Assembly (NCBI RefSeq): GCF_047807365.1
Contig: NZ_JBLOUI010000005.1
Span: forward strand, 1 to 64,000
From: Peptacetobacter sp900539645
Lineage (GTDB): Bacteria > Bacillota > Clostridia > Peptostreptococcales > Peptostreptococcaceae
DNA: 64,000 bases
Direction: 5' to 3'
Shown here: positions 36,920 to 46,508 of the stretch, piece after piece
How positions within the stretch are numbered: position 1 is the first letter of the stretch
How the letters are laid out: every line of letters starts with the position of its first letter
Notes under the pieces: generated by a model
Seen by the model: only the letters and a program-made list of their open reading frames with translations
Databases searched by the model: none
What the model was told of the DNA's origin: nothing
Made by a program: the position numbers and the translations under genes

Positions 36920-37927
36920 ATGAAATTTAGCAGAACAATTCAGGCTATAGACTCTCATACAGCTGGAGAAGCAACTAGAATAGTTGTAGGTGGAATACCA
37001 AATATAAAAGGTAATACAATGCCAGAAAAGAAACAGTACTTAGAAGATCACTTAGATCATATAAGAACAGCTATAATGTTAGAACCAAGAGGACACAATG
37101 ATATGTTCGGTTCAGTTATGACTCAGCCATGTGATCCAGATGCTGACTTCGGTATAATATTCATGGACGGTGGCGGATACCTTAACATGTGTGGTCACGG
37201 TTCAATAGGTGCAATGACAGTTGCAGTTGAAACTGGTGTAGTTCCAATGGAAGAACCTATAACAAAAGTTGTTATGGAAGCTCCTGCAGGAATAATAAAA
37301 GGTGATGTTAAAGTAGAAAACGGAAAAGTTCAGTCTGTTTCTATATTCAACGTACCAGCATTCCTATACAAAAAAGATCAGGAAGTTGAATTACCAGGTG
37401 TAGGTAAAGTTAAATTCGATATATCATTCGGTGGATCTTTCTTCGCTATAGTACATGCTAGCCAGTTCGGATTAAAAATCGAACCTAAAAATGCAGCTAA
37501 ATTAACTGATATGGCAATGGAATTAAGAGACATAATAAATAGAGAAATCGAAATACAGCACCCAACTCTAAAACATATAAAAACTGTAGACCTAGTTGAA
37601 ATATGGGATGAACCAACTAATCCAGCAGCAACTTATAAAAACGTTGTTATATTCGGACAGGGACAGGTTGACAGATCTCCATGTGGAACAGGTACAAGTG
37701 CTAAATTAGCTACTTTACATGCTAGAGGAGAATTAAAAGAAGGCGAAAAATTCGTATATGAAAGTATATTAGGAACATTATTCGAAGGTGAAATAGTAGG
37801 AACTACTAAAGTTGGAGAATTCGATGCAGTATTACCAAAAATAACTGGTTCTGCTTACATGACAGGATTCAATAACTTCTTAATAGACGAAGATGACCCA
37901 GTTAAATATGGTTTCATATTAAAATAA
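36920..37927 (+). CDS. prdF: Proline racemase
   Basis: 335 residues of the proline racemase family. The two catalytic cysteines are in NMCGHGSIGA (about 92) and DRSPCGTGTSA (about 256). It interconverts L- and D-proline in the cytoplasm and so supplies D-proline to PrdA/PrdB. A 4-hydroxyproline epimerase has the same fold, but context and Cys/Cys pair favour racemase. AAGGGGG precedes the ATG. It is followed by a hairpin and a run of permeases. Confidence 0.93.
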   Translation: MKFSRTIQAIDSHTAGEATRIVVGGIPNIKGNTMPEKKQYLEDHLDHIRTAIMLEPRGHNDMFGSVMTQPCDPDADFGIIFMDGGGYLNMCGHGSIGAMTVAVETGVVPMEEPITKVVMEAPAGIIKGDVKVENGKVQSVSIFNVPAFLYKKDQEVELPGVGKVKFDISFGGSFFAIVHASQFGLKIEPKNAAKLTDMAMELRDIINREIEIQHPTLKHIKTVDLVEIWDEPTNPAATYKNVVIFGQGQVDRSPCGTGTSAKLATLHARGELKEGEKFVYESILGTLFEGEIVGTTKVGEFDAVLPKITGSAYMTGFNNFLIDEDDPVKYGFILK

Positions 37928-38015
37928 TATTGAGTTAAGAGTTCACATTTTATAAATAGTATTGAGTACGGTATATACGTATACCACATAACAAACTTAG
38001 TTAAATAGTTTTTAT

Positions 38016-38050
38016 CTAGGAATGGTAATCTTACCATTCCTAGTTAAAAC
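38016..38050 (+). terminator. Hairpin after prdF
   Basis: CTAGGAATGGTAA / TTACCATTCCTAG stem (38016-38043) followed by TTAAAACTTTT. The weak T-run suggests incomplete termination into the first permease gene. Confidence 0.6.
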
Positions 38051-38103
38051 TTTTAAATTTTCAGAAAATAGAAAAAATATTAAAAAAGTGGGAGGTAGAG
38101 TAA

Positions 38104-38991
38104 ATGGTCAATTTAGTCAGAATAGTATTAGGCGTTTTAACTGCTATATACGCAGTAATGTTTGGTAAAGATTATGTAGCATCTTCTAAAAATGGATTAC
38201 TAGAAGCCGAAGAAGAAAAAAGTTGGATTAAACCAGGAATTATAGGACTTATAGCTAACTTCGGTGACACATTAGGAATAGGATCATTCGCACCAATAGT
38301 TGCAATGTCTAAATTCTCTAAAATGAAAGTTCACGACAAACAGATACCAGGTATGTTAAACGTATCATGTTGTATACCAGTCGTAACAGAAGCACTTTTA
38401 ATGACAACTGCTATAGCAGTTGAACCGATAACATTAGTATCAATGCTTGCAGCAGCAGGTGCTGGTTCATATATAGGAGCAGGTATCATATCTAAAATGG
38501 ATGAAAAGAAAATACAGTTAGTAATGGGTATCGCATTATTAGCTACAGCAATATTAATGTTCTTAGGATTACCTTGGGTTAACTTAATGCCAGGTGGAGG
38601 AAATGAAATAGGATTATCTGGTGTTAAATTAGTAATAGGTATAGTAGGTAACTTTATACTAGGAGCACTTATGACAGCTGGTATAGGTCTATATGCACCA
38701 TGTATGGCACTAGTTTACTTCTTAGGAATGTCTCCAAAAGTTGCATTCCCAATAATGATGGGTTCTTGTGCAGTATTAATGCCAATAGCATCAGCTAAAT
38801 TCATAAAAGAAGGACAGTTCCCAAGAAAAGCATCTTTAGCTATAACTATAGGTGGGGTTATAGGTGTATTCATAGCATTCTACCTAGTTAAATCTCTTCC
38901 AATGGATATACTAAAAGTATTAGTTATAATAGTTATACTTTATACTTCATTCACAATGTTAAAACCAGTATTAAGCAAAAAACAAGCTTAA
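38104..38991 (+). CDS. TauE/SafE-family (TSUP) permease, copy 1
   Basis: 295 residues with about eight membrane helices. It has the repeated TSUP halves around ANFGDTLGIGSFAP (about 60) and GNFILGALMTAGIGLYAP (about 180). The family exports sulfite, sulfonates or small organic anions, but substrates vary. Placement right after prdF suggests, as inference only, transport linked to proline fermentation (for example 5-aminovalerate export). GGGAGG precedes the ATG. Codon bias is as strong as in the prd genes, so it is probably highly expressed. Confidence 0.85.
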   Translation: MVNLVRIVLGVLTAIYAVMFGKDYVASSKNGLLEAEEEKSWIKPGIIGLIANFGDTLGIGSFAPIVAMSKFSKMKVHDKQIPGMLNVSCCIPVVTEALLMTTAIAVEPITLVSMLAAAGAGSYIGAGIISKMDEKKIQLVMGIALLATAILMFLGLPWVNLMPGGGNEIGLSGVKLVIGIVGNFILGALMTAGIGLYAPCMALVYFLGMSPKVAFPIMMGSCAVLMPIASAKFIKEGQFPRKASLAITIGGVIGVFIAFYLVKSLPMDILKVLVIIVILYTSFTMLKPVLSKKQA

Positions 38992-39023
38992 TTAAAAAAT
39001 ATAGAATCTACAAAATAAAAATC

Positions 39024-39059
39024 AACCGTTATGGAGAATTTCTCCATAACGGTTTTTTA
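39024..39059 (+). terminator. Rho-independent terminator
   Basis: AACCGTTATGGAGA / TCTCCATAACGGTT stem and TTTTTTA tail, directly after TSUP copy 1. Confidence 0.9.
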
Positions 39060-39256
39060 TTTGCTTATTTCTAGAATTATAAAAATAAATTGTCATAAAC
39101 GATTTCCAATATATACAGAAATATGCAATTGTAGTATAATTAATACCGTCGCTTTCTTTGGGATTAACTGTGGAAATATGTTGATATCTTGAGGAAAAGT
39201 GGATAACTACAAAGGTATACCGGCAGCTATGTGCGCTGAATATATAGGAGGACAAA

Positions 39257-40150
39257 ATGATAAATTTAATAAGAATTATACTACTATCATTTACCGGAAT
39301 TCAGGGATTTTTAATGATTAGCGATTATTCTAAAGCCAAAAGAGAAAATCGACTAGAAGATGAAAGTTGTGTAAAAGCCGGAATAGCAGGAATGGTAGGG
39401 AACTTTTTTGACACATTGGGGGTAAGTTCCTTTGCTGTCATAATAGCTATGGGAAAAGCTATGAAGATGAAATTTAAGGATAAAGAGCTACCAGCGATGT
39501 TAAACGTATCTTGTGCGATACCAAATATAACGGAAGCACTTATATTTTTAACTGCAATAGAAGTAGATCCGACAACACTTGTATCTATGTTGATAGCTGC
39601 AGGAATGGGATCTTACATTGGAGCAGGAATTGTAGAAAAACTAGACGAAAAGAAAATACAATTAGCTATGGGAATAGCGCTGTTTATAACAGCGAGTGTG
39701 ATATTTATGGGGCTTCCATGGGTAAATCTTCTTCCAGTTGGAGGAGAAAGCATAGGACTTTATGGCTCTAAACTGTTTATTGGAGTAACATTAAACTTCA
39801 TATACGGAGCTTTAATGACTGCAGGAATAGGTCTATATGCACCATGTATGGCAACTACATACATACTTGGTATGTCGCCAAAATGTGCATTTCCAATAAT
39901 GATGGGATCTTGCGCTGTACTTATGCCAATAGCGAGCACTAGATTTATAAAAGACGGGCACTATCCAAGAAAAACTTCACTATGGATAACAATAGGCGGT
40001 GTTGTAGGAGTATTTGCTGCAGCATATGTATTTAACTCAATGCCTATGAATATGGTAAAAGTATTATGTGTATTTGTAATATACTACACATCTTACGGAA
40101 TGTTAAAGAAAGCATTAAAAAGAGAAAAAAGAGAATTAGCAGAAGTTTAA
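39257..40150 (+). CDS. TauE/SafE-family permease, copy 2
   Basis: 297 residues with the same topology and motifs as copy 1 (GNFFDTLGVSSFAV, ALMTAGIGLYAPCMATTY, FPIMMGSCAVLMPIAS). Codon bias is weaker than in copy 1 (some CAA, GCG), so expression is likely lower. TAGGAGG precedes ATG 39257. It sits between two terminators and thus has its own promoter. Confidence 0.85.
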   Translation: MINLIRIILLSFTGIQGFLMISDYSKAKRENRLEDESCVKAGIAGMVGNFFDTLGVSSFAVIIAMGKAMKMKFKDKELPAMLNVSCAIPNITEALIFLTAIEVDPTTLVSMLIAAGMGSYIGAGIVEKLDEKKIQLAMGIALFITASVIFMGLPWVNLLPVGGESIGLYGSKLFIGVTLNFIYGALMTAGIGLYAPCMATTYILGMSPKCAFPIMMGSCAVLMPIASTRFIKDGHYPRKTSLWITIGGVVGVFAAAYVFNSMPMNMVKVLCVFVIYYTSYGMLKKALKREKRELAEV

Positions 40151-40195
40151 TATAGAGATAAATTTATAAAACTTAAAAAAGATATTTTATATAGA

Positions 40196-40228
40196 AAAAA
40201 GATGTTTCGTATAGAAGCATCTTTTTTT
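40196..40228 (+). terminator. Rho-independent terminator
   Basis: AAGATGTTTC / GAAGCATCTT stem with a T7 tail after TSUP copy 2. The following 470 bases are AT-rich without a gene. A TTGACA, 16-base spacer, TAAAAT promoter-like pair near 40648-40675 leads into the truncated copy 3. Confidence 0.85.
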
Positions 40229-40703
40229 ATTGGATGTAGTTTTGAATTGTAATATATTAAATAACATATTACTTAAAAAATATTTTAAAATTGAAATATA
40301 TGTGAAGTGTAAAAAGATAGTAAAAGTAAATTAAAAATAATTATAAATTAAAATAATAAAGAAATAAAAAGATAAAATTAAAATAGTAAAAAATAGAAAA
40401 ATTGATTTTTGAGATAGAAACGGAATATATTAGCGATTAAAAAAGTGAAAAATATAAATAAAAATCTTGAAATTTTTTTGAAGTTTAAATAAATTAAAAT
40501 ACTTTAAATATGCTAAAGAAACGATTTTCTTGGTGATGAAACTAGTAGTTTTGATTATAATTAATTTGGATTATATTAAAAGTAAAGAGCTTAATAAATA
40601 AATGTAATTATTGTGATTTTAAAATAATTTATTGGCGATAAAAATCTATTGACACTTTAAAAAAAATAGTTAAAATAATAAGTTGTGGAGATAAAAGGAT
40701 ATA

Positions 40704-41375
40704 AATATAGGATGCTGTATTCCTGTAATGACAGAGGCATTTATATTCACAACTACAATAAAAGTAGATTCGACTACTCTTGTAGTAATGCTTGTATCTG
40801 CAGGTCTTGGCTCGTACATAGGGGCTGGAATTATATCAAAAATGGACGATAAAAAAGTTCAGTTAATAATGGGAATAGCATTATTTGTAACATCTGTGTT
40901 AATGTTCCTTGGATTACCTTGGGTAAATATGCTACCAGGTGGAGGAAATGAAATAGGATTAACAGGAACAAAACTAATAATAGGTGCGCTTGGAAACTTT
41001 ATACTTGGTTCGCTTATGACAGCGGGAATTGGATTATATGCGCCATGTATGGCTCTTGTATACTTCCTAGGAATGTCTGCAAAAGTATCCTTCCCAATAA
41101 TGATGGGATCTTGTGCAGTACTTATGCCAGTAGCTAGTATAAGATTCATAAAAGAAGGGAATTACCCAAGAAAAGCAACTTTAGGAATAACAATTTTTGG
41201 TATTTTTGGAGTGCTTATAGCAGCGTTATTAGTAAAAAATCTTCCTATGGACATGATGAAAGTGTTGGTTGTAATAGTAGTACTTTACACTTCTTATAGC
41301 ATGTTAGCTCCACTTGCTAAAGCTAGAAAAGCTAAATTAGCAAAAGAAAATATAACAAGAGTAGTAAAAGAATAG
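40704..41375 (+). pseudogene. TauE/SafE-family permease, copy 3, 5'-truncated
   Basis: The open frame begins abruptly at the equivalent of residue about 87 of copy 1 (GCCIPVMTEAFIF) after a TAA at 40692. About 85 N-terminal residues, two to three helices, are missing. The remainder is intact to the normal C-terminus and about 80% identical to copy 1. An internal ATG (40728) could start translation. A promoter-like sequence and an AAAGGAT element sit just upstream, as if an internal deletion had fused them to the middle of the gene. Confidence 0.8.
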
Positions 41376-41440
41376 GTATAAATAATAACTAAAAAAATAC
41401 CTATAAAAAGTCCTAATAAAATAATAAACTTTAAATTAAA

Positions 41441-41489
41441 GATGTGTCGTGTACTTTCACTAAATATAGAAAGTATGCGGCACATTTTT
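41441..41489 (+). terminator. Terminator after TSUP copy 3
   Basis: TGTGTCGTGTACTTTC / GAAAGTATGCGGCACA stem followed by TTTTTATTTTG. The gene-free stretch that follows to 42060 contains a duplicated promoter-like segment. Confidence 0.75.
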
Positions 41490-41859
41490 ATTTTGTTTGG
41501 AAAAGTTAGAAAAATATTTTTCAAATTCATTTCATTAAAAAATATATATAATTAAAAAAATCATCTAAAAATAATTTCTAAAAAAATTTTTAAAAGCATC
41601 AAAATACTTCAAAAAACGATTTTCTAGACAAAAAACAATAATATAAACTTATGAATAAAATATTGCAAGAATAAAAAGCTTGTTTACTAAATAACTCTAA
41701 TTTATAGATACATAAATATTACTTATGTTAAAAAAGTGAAGATAAAATGAAATTATTCAGAAAAATTAAAATAATATAAAAAATAATTAAAAATATTACA
41801 AATAAATGGTGATTATATTAAGATAATAAATAAAAATTGTCTGGAAAAGAAATAAAATA

Positions 41860-41888
41860 TTGCAAAAGATAAGAAGGCTTGTTATAAT
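41860..41888 (+). promoter_or_regulatory. Promoter of TSUP copy 4, with an upstream degenerate duplicate
   Basis: TTGCAA, 17-base spacer, TATAAT. About 195 bases upstream (around 41655-41700) the same segment recurs in diverged form (AATAAAATATTGCAAG... GCTTGTTTACTAAATAACT), with a poorer -10. The rest of the gap is AT-rich. Confidence 0.55.
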
Positions 41889-42060
41889 AATAACTTGTAA
41901 AGGGAAAACAATATCTATAGGTCTAAATAATTGATAACAAAAAAATATCAAACCTGTAGAAAAGTAAAATTTGCTTGAGTAAATTAAATTTATATTAGTA
42001 AAAAAAGAGAAAAAAACCGAGAACGAAAAAAAACTAAAAAATTAAAAAAGGAGAATTAAA

Positions 42061-42972
42061 ATGGCAACTCTAATAAGAATAATGTTAATCGGATTTACAT
42101 CTATGTTCGCTGTAGTTTTTGGTAAAGATTTTAAAAAGACTAAAGACGCAAATCAGCTAGAAAACGAAAGTTTCAAAAAATCAGGAGCAATAGGATTTGT
42201 AGCTAACTTTGCAGATACTCTAGGGATAGGTTCTTTCGCAATAGTTGTAGCTATGTCAAAAGCATTAAAATTAAATGTAAAAGACAAACACATACCAGGA
42301 ATGCTTAACGTATCATGTACAATACCAGCAGTTTTAGAAGCACTTATATTCATAACATCAGTAAAAGTTAATCCAATAACACTTTTATCACTTCTAATAG
42401 CAGCTGCAGCAGGTTCTGTAATAGGAGCTAAAATAATATCAAAACTTGACGAATCAATAGTTCAGATAGTTATGGGTGTAGCTTTATTCATAACAGGTGT
42501 AGTAATGTTCTGTGGATTACCATGGATAAACTTAATGCCAGGTGGTGGAACTGCATTAGGATTAAACGGAACAAAATTAGTAATAGGTATAGTTGGTAAC
42601 TTCATACTTGGAGCACTTATGACAGCAGGAATCGGACTATATGCACCATGTATGGCAATGCTTTACCTTTTAGGAATGTCAGAAAGAGCTGCATACCCAA
42701 TAATGATGGGATCTTGTGCAATGTTACTTCCATTCTCAGGTATGGAATTCATAAAAGAAGGACAGTACCCAAGAAAATCTTCACTAGGAATAACTATAGG
42801 TGGTATATTTGGTGTGTTCATAGCAGCATTCATAGTTAAGAGCTTACCAATAAACATACTAAAAGTTTTAGTAATATGTGTAATATTCTACACAGCAACA
42901 ACAATGTTAAAAGCAGGTTTAACAAAACTAAAAGAAAACAGAGTTGAAAGTATGGACTTAAATGTAGACTAG
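42061..42972 (+). CDS. TauE/SafE-family permease, copy 4
   Basis: 303 residues with the same layout as copies 1 and 2 (ANFADTLGIGSFAI, GNFILGALMTAGIGLYAP, YPIMMGSCAMLLP) and a slightly longer acidic C-terminus. Codon bias is strong, as in copy 1. AAAAGGAG precedes ATG 42061. It has its own promoter and terminator, so the copies are tuned separately rather than forming one operon. Confidence 0.85.
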   Translation: MATLIRIMLIGFTSMFAVVFGKDFKKTKDANQLENESFKKSGAIGFVANFADTLGIGSFAIVVAMSKALKLNVKDKHIPGMLNVSCTIPAVLEALIFITSVKVNPITLLSLLIAAAAGSVIGAKIISKLDESIVQIVMGVALFITGVVMFCGLPWINLMPGGGTALGLNGTKLVIGIVGNFILGALMTAGIGLYAPCMAMLYLLGMSERAAYPIMMGSCAMLLPFSGMEFIKEGQYPRKSSLGITIGGIFGVFIAAFIVKSLPINILKVLVICVIFYTATTMLKAGLTKLKENRVESMDLNVD

Positions 42973-43002
42973 TATAAAAATTAATATATATTTATTGTGG
43001 AA

Positions 43003-43038
43003 AAGAGGGCTTTTGCGTTAATGCAAAGGTCCTTTTTT
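43003..43038 (+). terminator. Rho-independent terminator
   Basis: AAGAGGGCTTTTGC / GCAAAGGTCCTTTTTT stem and tail after TSUP copy 4. Two small hairpins with CCTTAT/ATAAGG (about 43170-43225) come before the next gene. Confidence 0.8.
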
Positions 43039-43265
43039 GAATTTAAAAAATACTGAAAAATCAAGCAATATCTTTTTATTTTTAAATCAAAAAAAGTATT
43101 GAATAGTTGAGGATTTGGGACTATAATCTATCATATGGAAGAAAATTAAATTAGGTTATTACATTTTATGTCCTTTATGATAAGGGATAGCTATTTTTGA
43201 GGTCCTTATTATATAAGGGCTATTTATTATTAATATTTTAAAAAAGGGTTAAAGAGGTGAATGTT

Positions 43266-43835
43266 GTGAAAAAAGTATTATTTCATTTAGCTGATGAAGA
43301 TGAAAAGCTTAGCGGCAATGGAATTGATTTTCTTTTAAACCATCTTGACTACAGTATAGGTGAAAAAGTACTACTTGTAGGAGATATCGGACGTTTAGGA
43401 AAAGAGCTAAGATTAAGTGGTTTAAACGTAACAATACTTGAAGATTCAGATTATGAAGATATGTGCTATTCTCTAGTGCATAATGAAAACTGCGATTTTG
43501 TAAAAGGAAAATTAGAATATCTTCCTTTTGAAGACAATTATTTCAATAAGGTTATTGTTCTTGAACAGTTTAACCACACAAGCAATTACGAAAAGGCGTC
43601 TTCAGAAATAAGTAGGGTTCTAAAAAATAATGGGGAGCTTATACTTGAAGATCTTAATATGGACAATATAAAAAATAAGATGAAATATTTAAAGAGAAGA
43701 ATATGTGGTCTTTGTGCAAATCACTGTAATCCAAGTGATATAAAGAGAATATTCTCTAATTTAAGATTTGATGGGGTAATGGAAGATTTCGAAAGCAAGA
43801 AATATGTTTATGTAGCTAGAAAGAGAATGTTATAA
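43266..43835 (+). CDS. Class I SAM-dependent methyltransferase-like protein
   Basis: 189 residues. Residues about 30-50 (EKVLLVGDIGRLGKEL) stand where motif I of Rossmann methyltransferases lies, but the usual GxGxG is degenerate. The later LPFEDNYFNKVIVLEQFNH and LKNNGELILED match motifs IV-V. Activity is therefore uncertain. A start at GTG 43266 fits AGAGGTGA; the longer GTG 43257 overlaps it. Substrate unknown. Confidence 0.65.
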   Translation: MKKVLFHLADEDEKLSGNGIDFLLNHLDYSIGEKVLLVGDIGRLGKELRLSGLNVTILEDSDYEDMCYSLVHNENCDFVKGKLEYLPFEDNYFNKVIVLEQFNHTSNYEKASSEISRVLKNNGELILEDLNMDNIKNKMKYLKRRICGLCANHCNPSDIKRIFSNLRFDGVMEDFESKKYVYVARKRML

Positions 43836-43903
43836 TTCTTATAGCGATAAATATAAAAAGCAACATTAACAGAATGTAAAAAATATAATAGAATGATATA
43901 ATT

Positions 43904-43936
43904 AATAGGTCTGGCAGATTATGCCAGACCTATTTT
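43904..43936 (+). terminator. Rho-independent terminator
   Basis: AATAGGTCTGGCA / TGCCAGACCTATTTT stem, followed at once by the ribosome site of a short ORF. It may therefore attenuate read-through from the methyltransferase gene. Confidence 0.8.
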
Positions 43937-43955
43937 AGAATAGGGAGATGATTTT

Positions 43956-44129
43956 TTGATAAACTACGAGATAGTATTTGTTGTTCTTCTGTTTATGGTT
44001 CTTGTGTCAATTCAGTTTACATTGAACAAAATTTACGTGGAATTGAAGGATATAAAGAGAATGATGAAGAACAAGGAATTAGAAGAAATAACAGAAAAGG
44101 AAAAAAAGTTTGACTCATTTAGATTTTAA
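43956..44129 (+). CDS. Small membrane protein (57 residues, TTG start)
   Basis: TTG 43956 is preceded by AGGGAGATGA. Residues about 4-22 form one hydrophobic helix (YEIVFVVLLFMVLVSIQFTL). The remaining part is a charged helix rich in Lys/Glu ending in DSFRF. Single-span topology with a cytoplasmic tail is likely. Unknown family. It lies 63 bases upstream of cdsR and might share its transcript. Confidence 0.55.
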   Translation: MINYEIVFVVLLFMVLVSIQFTLNKIYVELKDIKRMMKNKELEEITEKEKKFDSFRF

Positions 44130-44192
44130 AAGAATAGATATGAAGATGTTTGAATGTACGACTCACAATTTTAGAAAGGATAGGTAATTGTT

Positions 44193-45956
44193 ATGAAGAT
44201 TGAGCTAGGTTATATAAAAAACGATATACAAAATATAGCAGATGCAATAGAAACTGTATTAAAAATAGATGTAACAATAGTAGACGAAAATCTTATCAGA
44301 ATTGCGGGTACTGGGAAATATATAAGCAAGATTGGCGAGAAAATAGACGGATATGCGTTTAAGAAGTCGCTACAGGACAGCGAGGTTATAGTTATAGATA
44401 ATCCAAAAGTTAGCCCTATTTGCAAGGAGTGTTGTAGAGCGGGAAATTGTAATGAATTCGGGGAAATATGTTGTCCTATAGTGTGCGATGGAAAATCTTA
44501 TGGTGTGATAGGGCTTATAGCGTTCTCTGAGGAGCAGAGAAAGATAATTGAAACTAACAGCAATGGAATGGTAAATTTCCTCACTAGAATGGCAGATTTA
44601 TTGTCTGGGAAATTAAAAGCAGCTATAAAATCTTACGAACTCGATATTGAAAAGAAGAAGCTTGAGACTTTGGTAGACGGTATGGACAAGGCTGTTGTGT
44701 CTATAGATGTCGACGGCAGAATTGATAAATACAATCTGAAGTTTAAGAAGATGTTCAATATCAAGGACGATATTACAGGGAAAATTATTTTTGATATTTT
44801 TAAATTTATCAAAATTCCAGATAAATATAGAAAAGGTCACTCTTTTAGTGCGAGCTTTAACTACAAGGGTGGAGGAAAGTCTATCAAAGGTATTTATAAT
44901 ATGAGTAGGATTGAGCTTAATGGCGAGATTAAGGGGTATGTTATAGACTTTACCGATAAAAAAGAAGCTATTAAAAACTACAACAAGATGAATAAAGATA
45001 GAAGTATAATGATCGATAATATAATAGGTGAAAGTGAAGCTATTAAAAAGGTCAAGAAAGAGACGATTATGGCAGCTCAGTCTGTGTCTACTGTGCTTAT
45101 AACTGGTGAGAGTGGGACAGGTAAGGAGCTGTTTGCCAGGGCGATACACAACCATAGTAAGAGAGCTGAACATCCATTTATCGCAGTAAACTGTGCAGCT
45201 ATTCCAGATAATTTGCTAGAAAGTGAGCTATTTGGATACGAAGAAGGTGCGTTTACTGGTGCTAGAAAAGGTGGAAAGCTTGGTATGTTTGAAATTGCCC
45301 ACAAGGGAAGCTTGTTTTTAGATGAGATTGGAGATATGAGCTTGCATCTTCAGTCAAAGCTTCTTAGAGTGCTTCAGGAGAAAGAAGTGAATAAAATTGG
45401 TGCGAAGTCTAATATCGAGATAGATGTTAGGATAATTGCAGCTACTAATAAGGAGCTTGAGAGTATGGTTAAAGAAGGGACTTTTAGGGAAGATTTATAC
45501 TATAGGTTGAATGTTATCCCTATAAAGCTACCTAGTCTTTCTCAGAGAAAGGGAGATATACCGCTTTTGATAGATTATATGATTAGAGAGTATTCTGTGA
45601 AGCTTGAGAAAAATGTCGAGGGAATTGACGAGGTTGCGTTGGATAGGATGCAAAAATACGGGTGGCCAGGAAATGTTAGAGAGCTTCAAAATAGTATTGA
45701 GTATAGTGTAAATATGGCTCAGGGGAGCGAGATTACAGTCGATGTTCTTCCAAAGTCTATTCTGGAGTATGAGGAGAAGTTTGAGGAAGATGAGATTTCT
45801 GCTATAGAGACGTTGGAGGATCTTGAAAAGAGAGAAATACAGAAGGCGTTGAAAAGATATGGAGTATATAAAAAAGACAAAGAATTGGCGGCAAAAGCAT
45901 TAGGAATATCGAGGGCAACATTATATCGTAAAATTGAAAAATATAATATCAAGTAA
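44193..45956 (+). CDS. cdsR: CdsR-like sigma-54-dependent regulator
   Basis: 587 residues. The N-terminal sensor domain (about 1-160) contains a cysteine cluster (CKECCRAGNCNEFGEICCPIVC). A PAS-like segment (about 165-260) follows, then the AAA+ domain with GESGTGKE (about 306) and GAFTGA (about 349), and a Fis HTH (ELAAKALGISRATLYRKI). In C. difficile, CdsR with SigL induces cysteine desulfidase cdsB when cysteine is present. Here cdsB follows directly behind a -24/-12 promoter, which supports the name. The last codons lie in the arm of foldback E4. Confidence 0.8.
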   Translation: MKIELGYIKNDIQNIADAIETVLKIDVTIVDENLIRIAGTGKYISKIGEKIDGYAFKKSLQDSEVIVIDNPKVSPICKECCRAGNCNEFGEICCPIVCDGKSYGVIGLIAFSEEQRKIIETNSNGMVNFLTRMADLLSGKLKAAIKSYELDIEKKKLETLVDGMDKAVVSIDVDGRIDKYNLKFKKMFNIKDDITGKIIFDIFKFIKIPDKYRKGHSFSASFNYKGGGKSIKGIYNMSRIELNGEIKGYVIDFTDKKEAIKNYNKMNKDRSIMIDNIIGESEAIKKVKKETIMAAQSVSTVLITGESGTGKELFARAIHNHSKRAEHPFIAVNCAAIPDNLLESELFGYEEGAFTGARKGGKLGMFEIAHKGSLFLDEIGDMSLHLQSKLLRVLQEKEVNKIGAKSNIEIDVRIIAATNKELESMVKEGTFREDLYYRLNVIPIKLPSLSQRKGDIPLLIDYMIREYSVKLEKNVEGIDEVALDRMQKYGWPGNVRELQNSIEYSVNMAQGSEITVDVLPKSILEYEEKFEEDEISAIETLEDLEKREIQKALKRYGVYKKDKELAAKALGISRATLYRKIEKYNIK

Positions 45957-46111
45957 GAGATGATTCGTATAATAAGCTACTCTCCAGATTCAGTCATCAC
46001 AGGGGTATCTCATCAGAGATGAAATACCGCAGTGATGACTTCGTATTGTCGAGTGAGCTTATTATACGTCATCATCTCTATACTGTGATATTATACTTTT
46101 TCAATTTTAGA
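45928..46111 (+). repeat. Foldback element E4
   Basis: The tip 45982-46053 (72 bp) begins CTCCAGATTCAGTCATCAC and ends GTATTGTCGAG. It differs from the E5 tip at only a few positions. Left arm about 45928-45981, of which 45928-45956 are the final codons of cdsR. The right arm 46054-46111 is the inverted copy (shared AAAATTGAAAAA, ATAATATCA, AGAGATGAT and TATAATAAGCT blocks). The tip points with cdsR transcription. Confidence 0.82.
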
Positions 46112-46334
46112 TAATAATCTTGCTTACGTGAGAGCAGAAAAAGAGGAAAGTTTTCGAATTTATTGAGAGAGCTAATTATAATGAACCCTTTTTCTACGGT
46201 AATTCTATAAGTTTTCAATTTTTGATATAAAGAATTTGCCTCTGGGAATGAGATGAGGTTGGATAAGTTTGTTTTTAGGTTAGTAGGAGAGTGTTTTGTA
46301 GGAGTGTGTGTATAGTTATTATAGTTGTGTGTAT

Positions 46335-46390
46335 TCTCATTTTGAGATTATTTCTCAAAATGAGATTTTTTTATGCCTAAAATGAGAAAA
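46335..46390 (+). promoter_or_regulatory. Probable CdsR upstream activating site
   Basis: A perfect 13+5+13 palindrome at 46335-46365 (TCTCATTTTGAGA, five bases, complement) plus one further half-site AAAATGAGA at 46380-46387. It lies about 150 bases upstream of the -24/-12 promoter of cdsB, a usual enhancer distance. The stretch 46112-46334 shows nothing else. Confidence 0.65.
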
Positions 46391-46508
46391 AAATATTTTT
46401 TGAAAAGTTGATAATAGATATTTTTGAGATGATAATATAAAAAAATAATAGGCTTAAAGCTAGTTATATAGCCAAATATAAGGTTTTATGAAAATAATTT
46501 TAGAAGTT

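Noticed and set aside
39511..39771. Frame of 86 codons inside TSUP copy 2
   Set aside because: Shifted frame of a well-supported gene; composition shows Asn/Arg/Cys noise.
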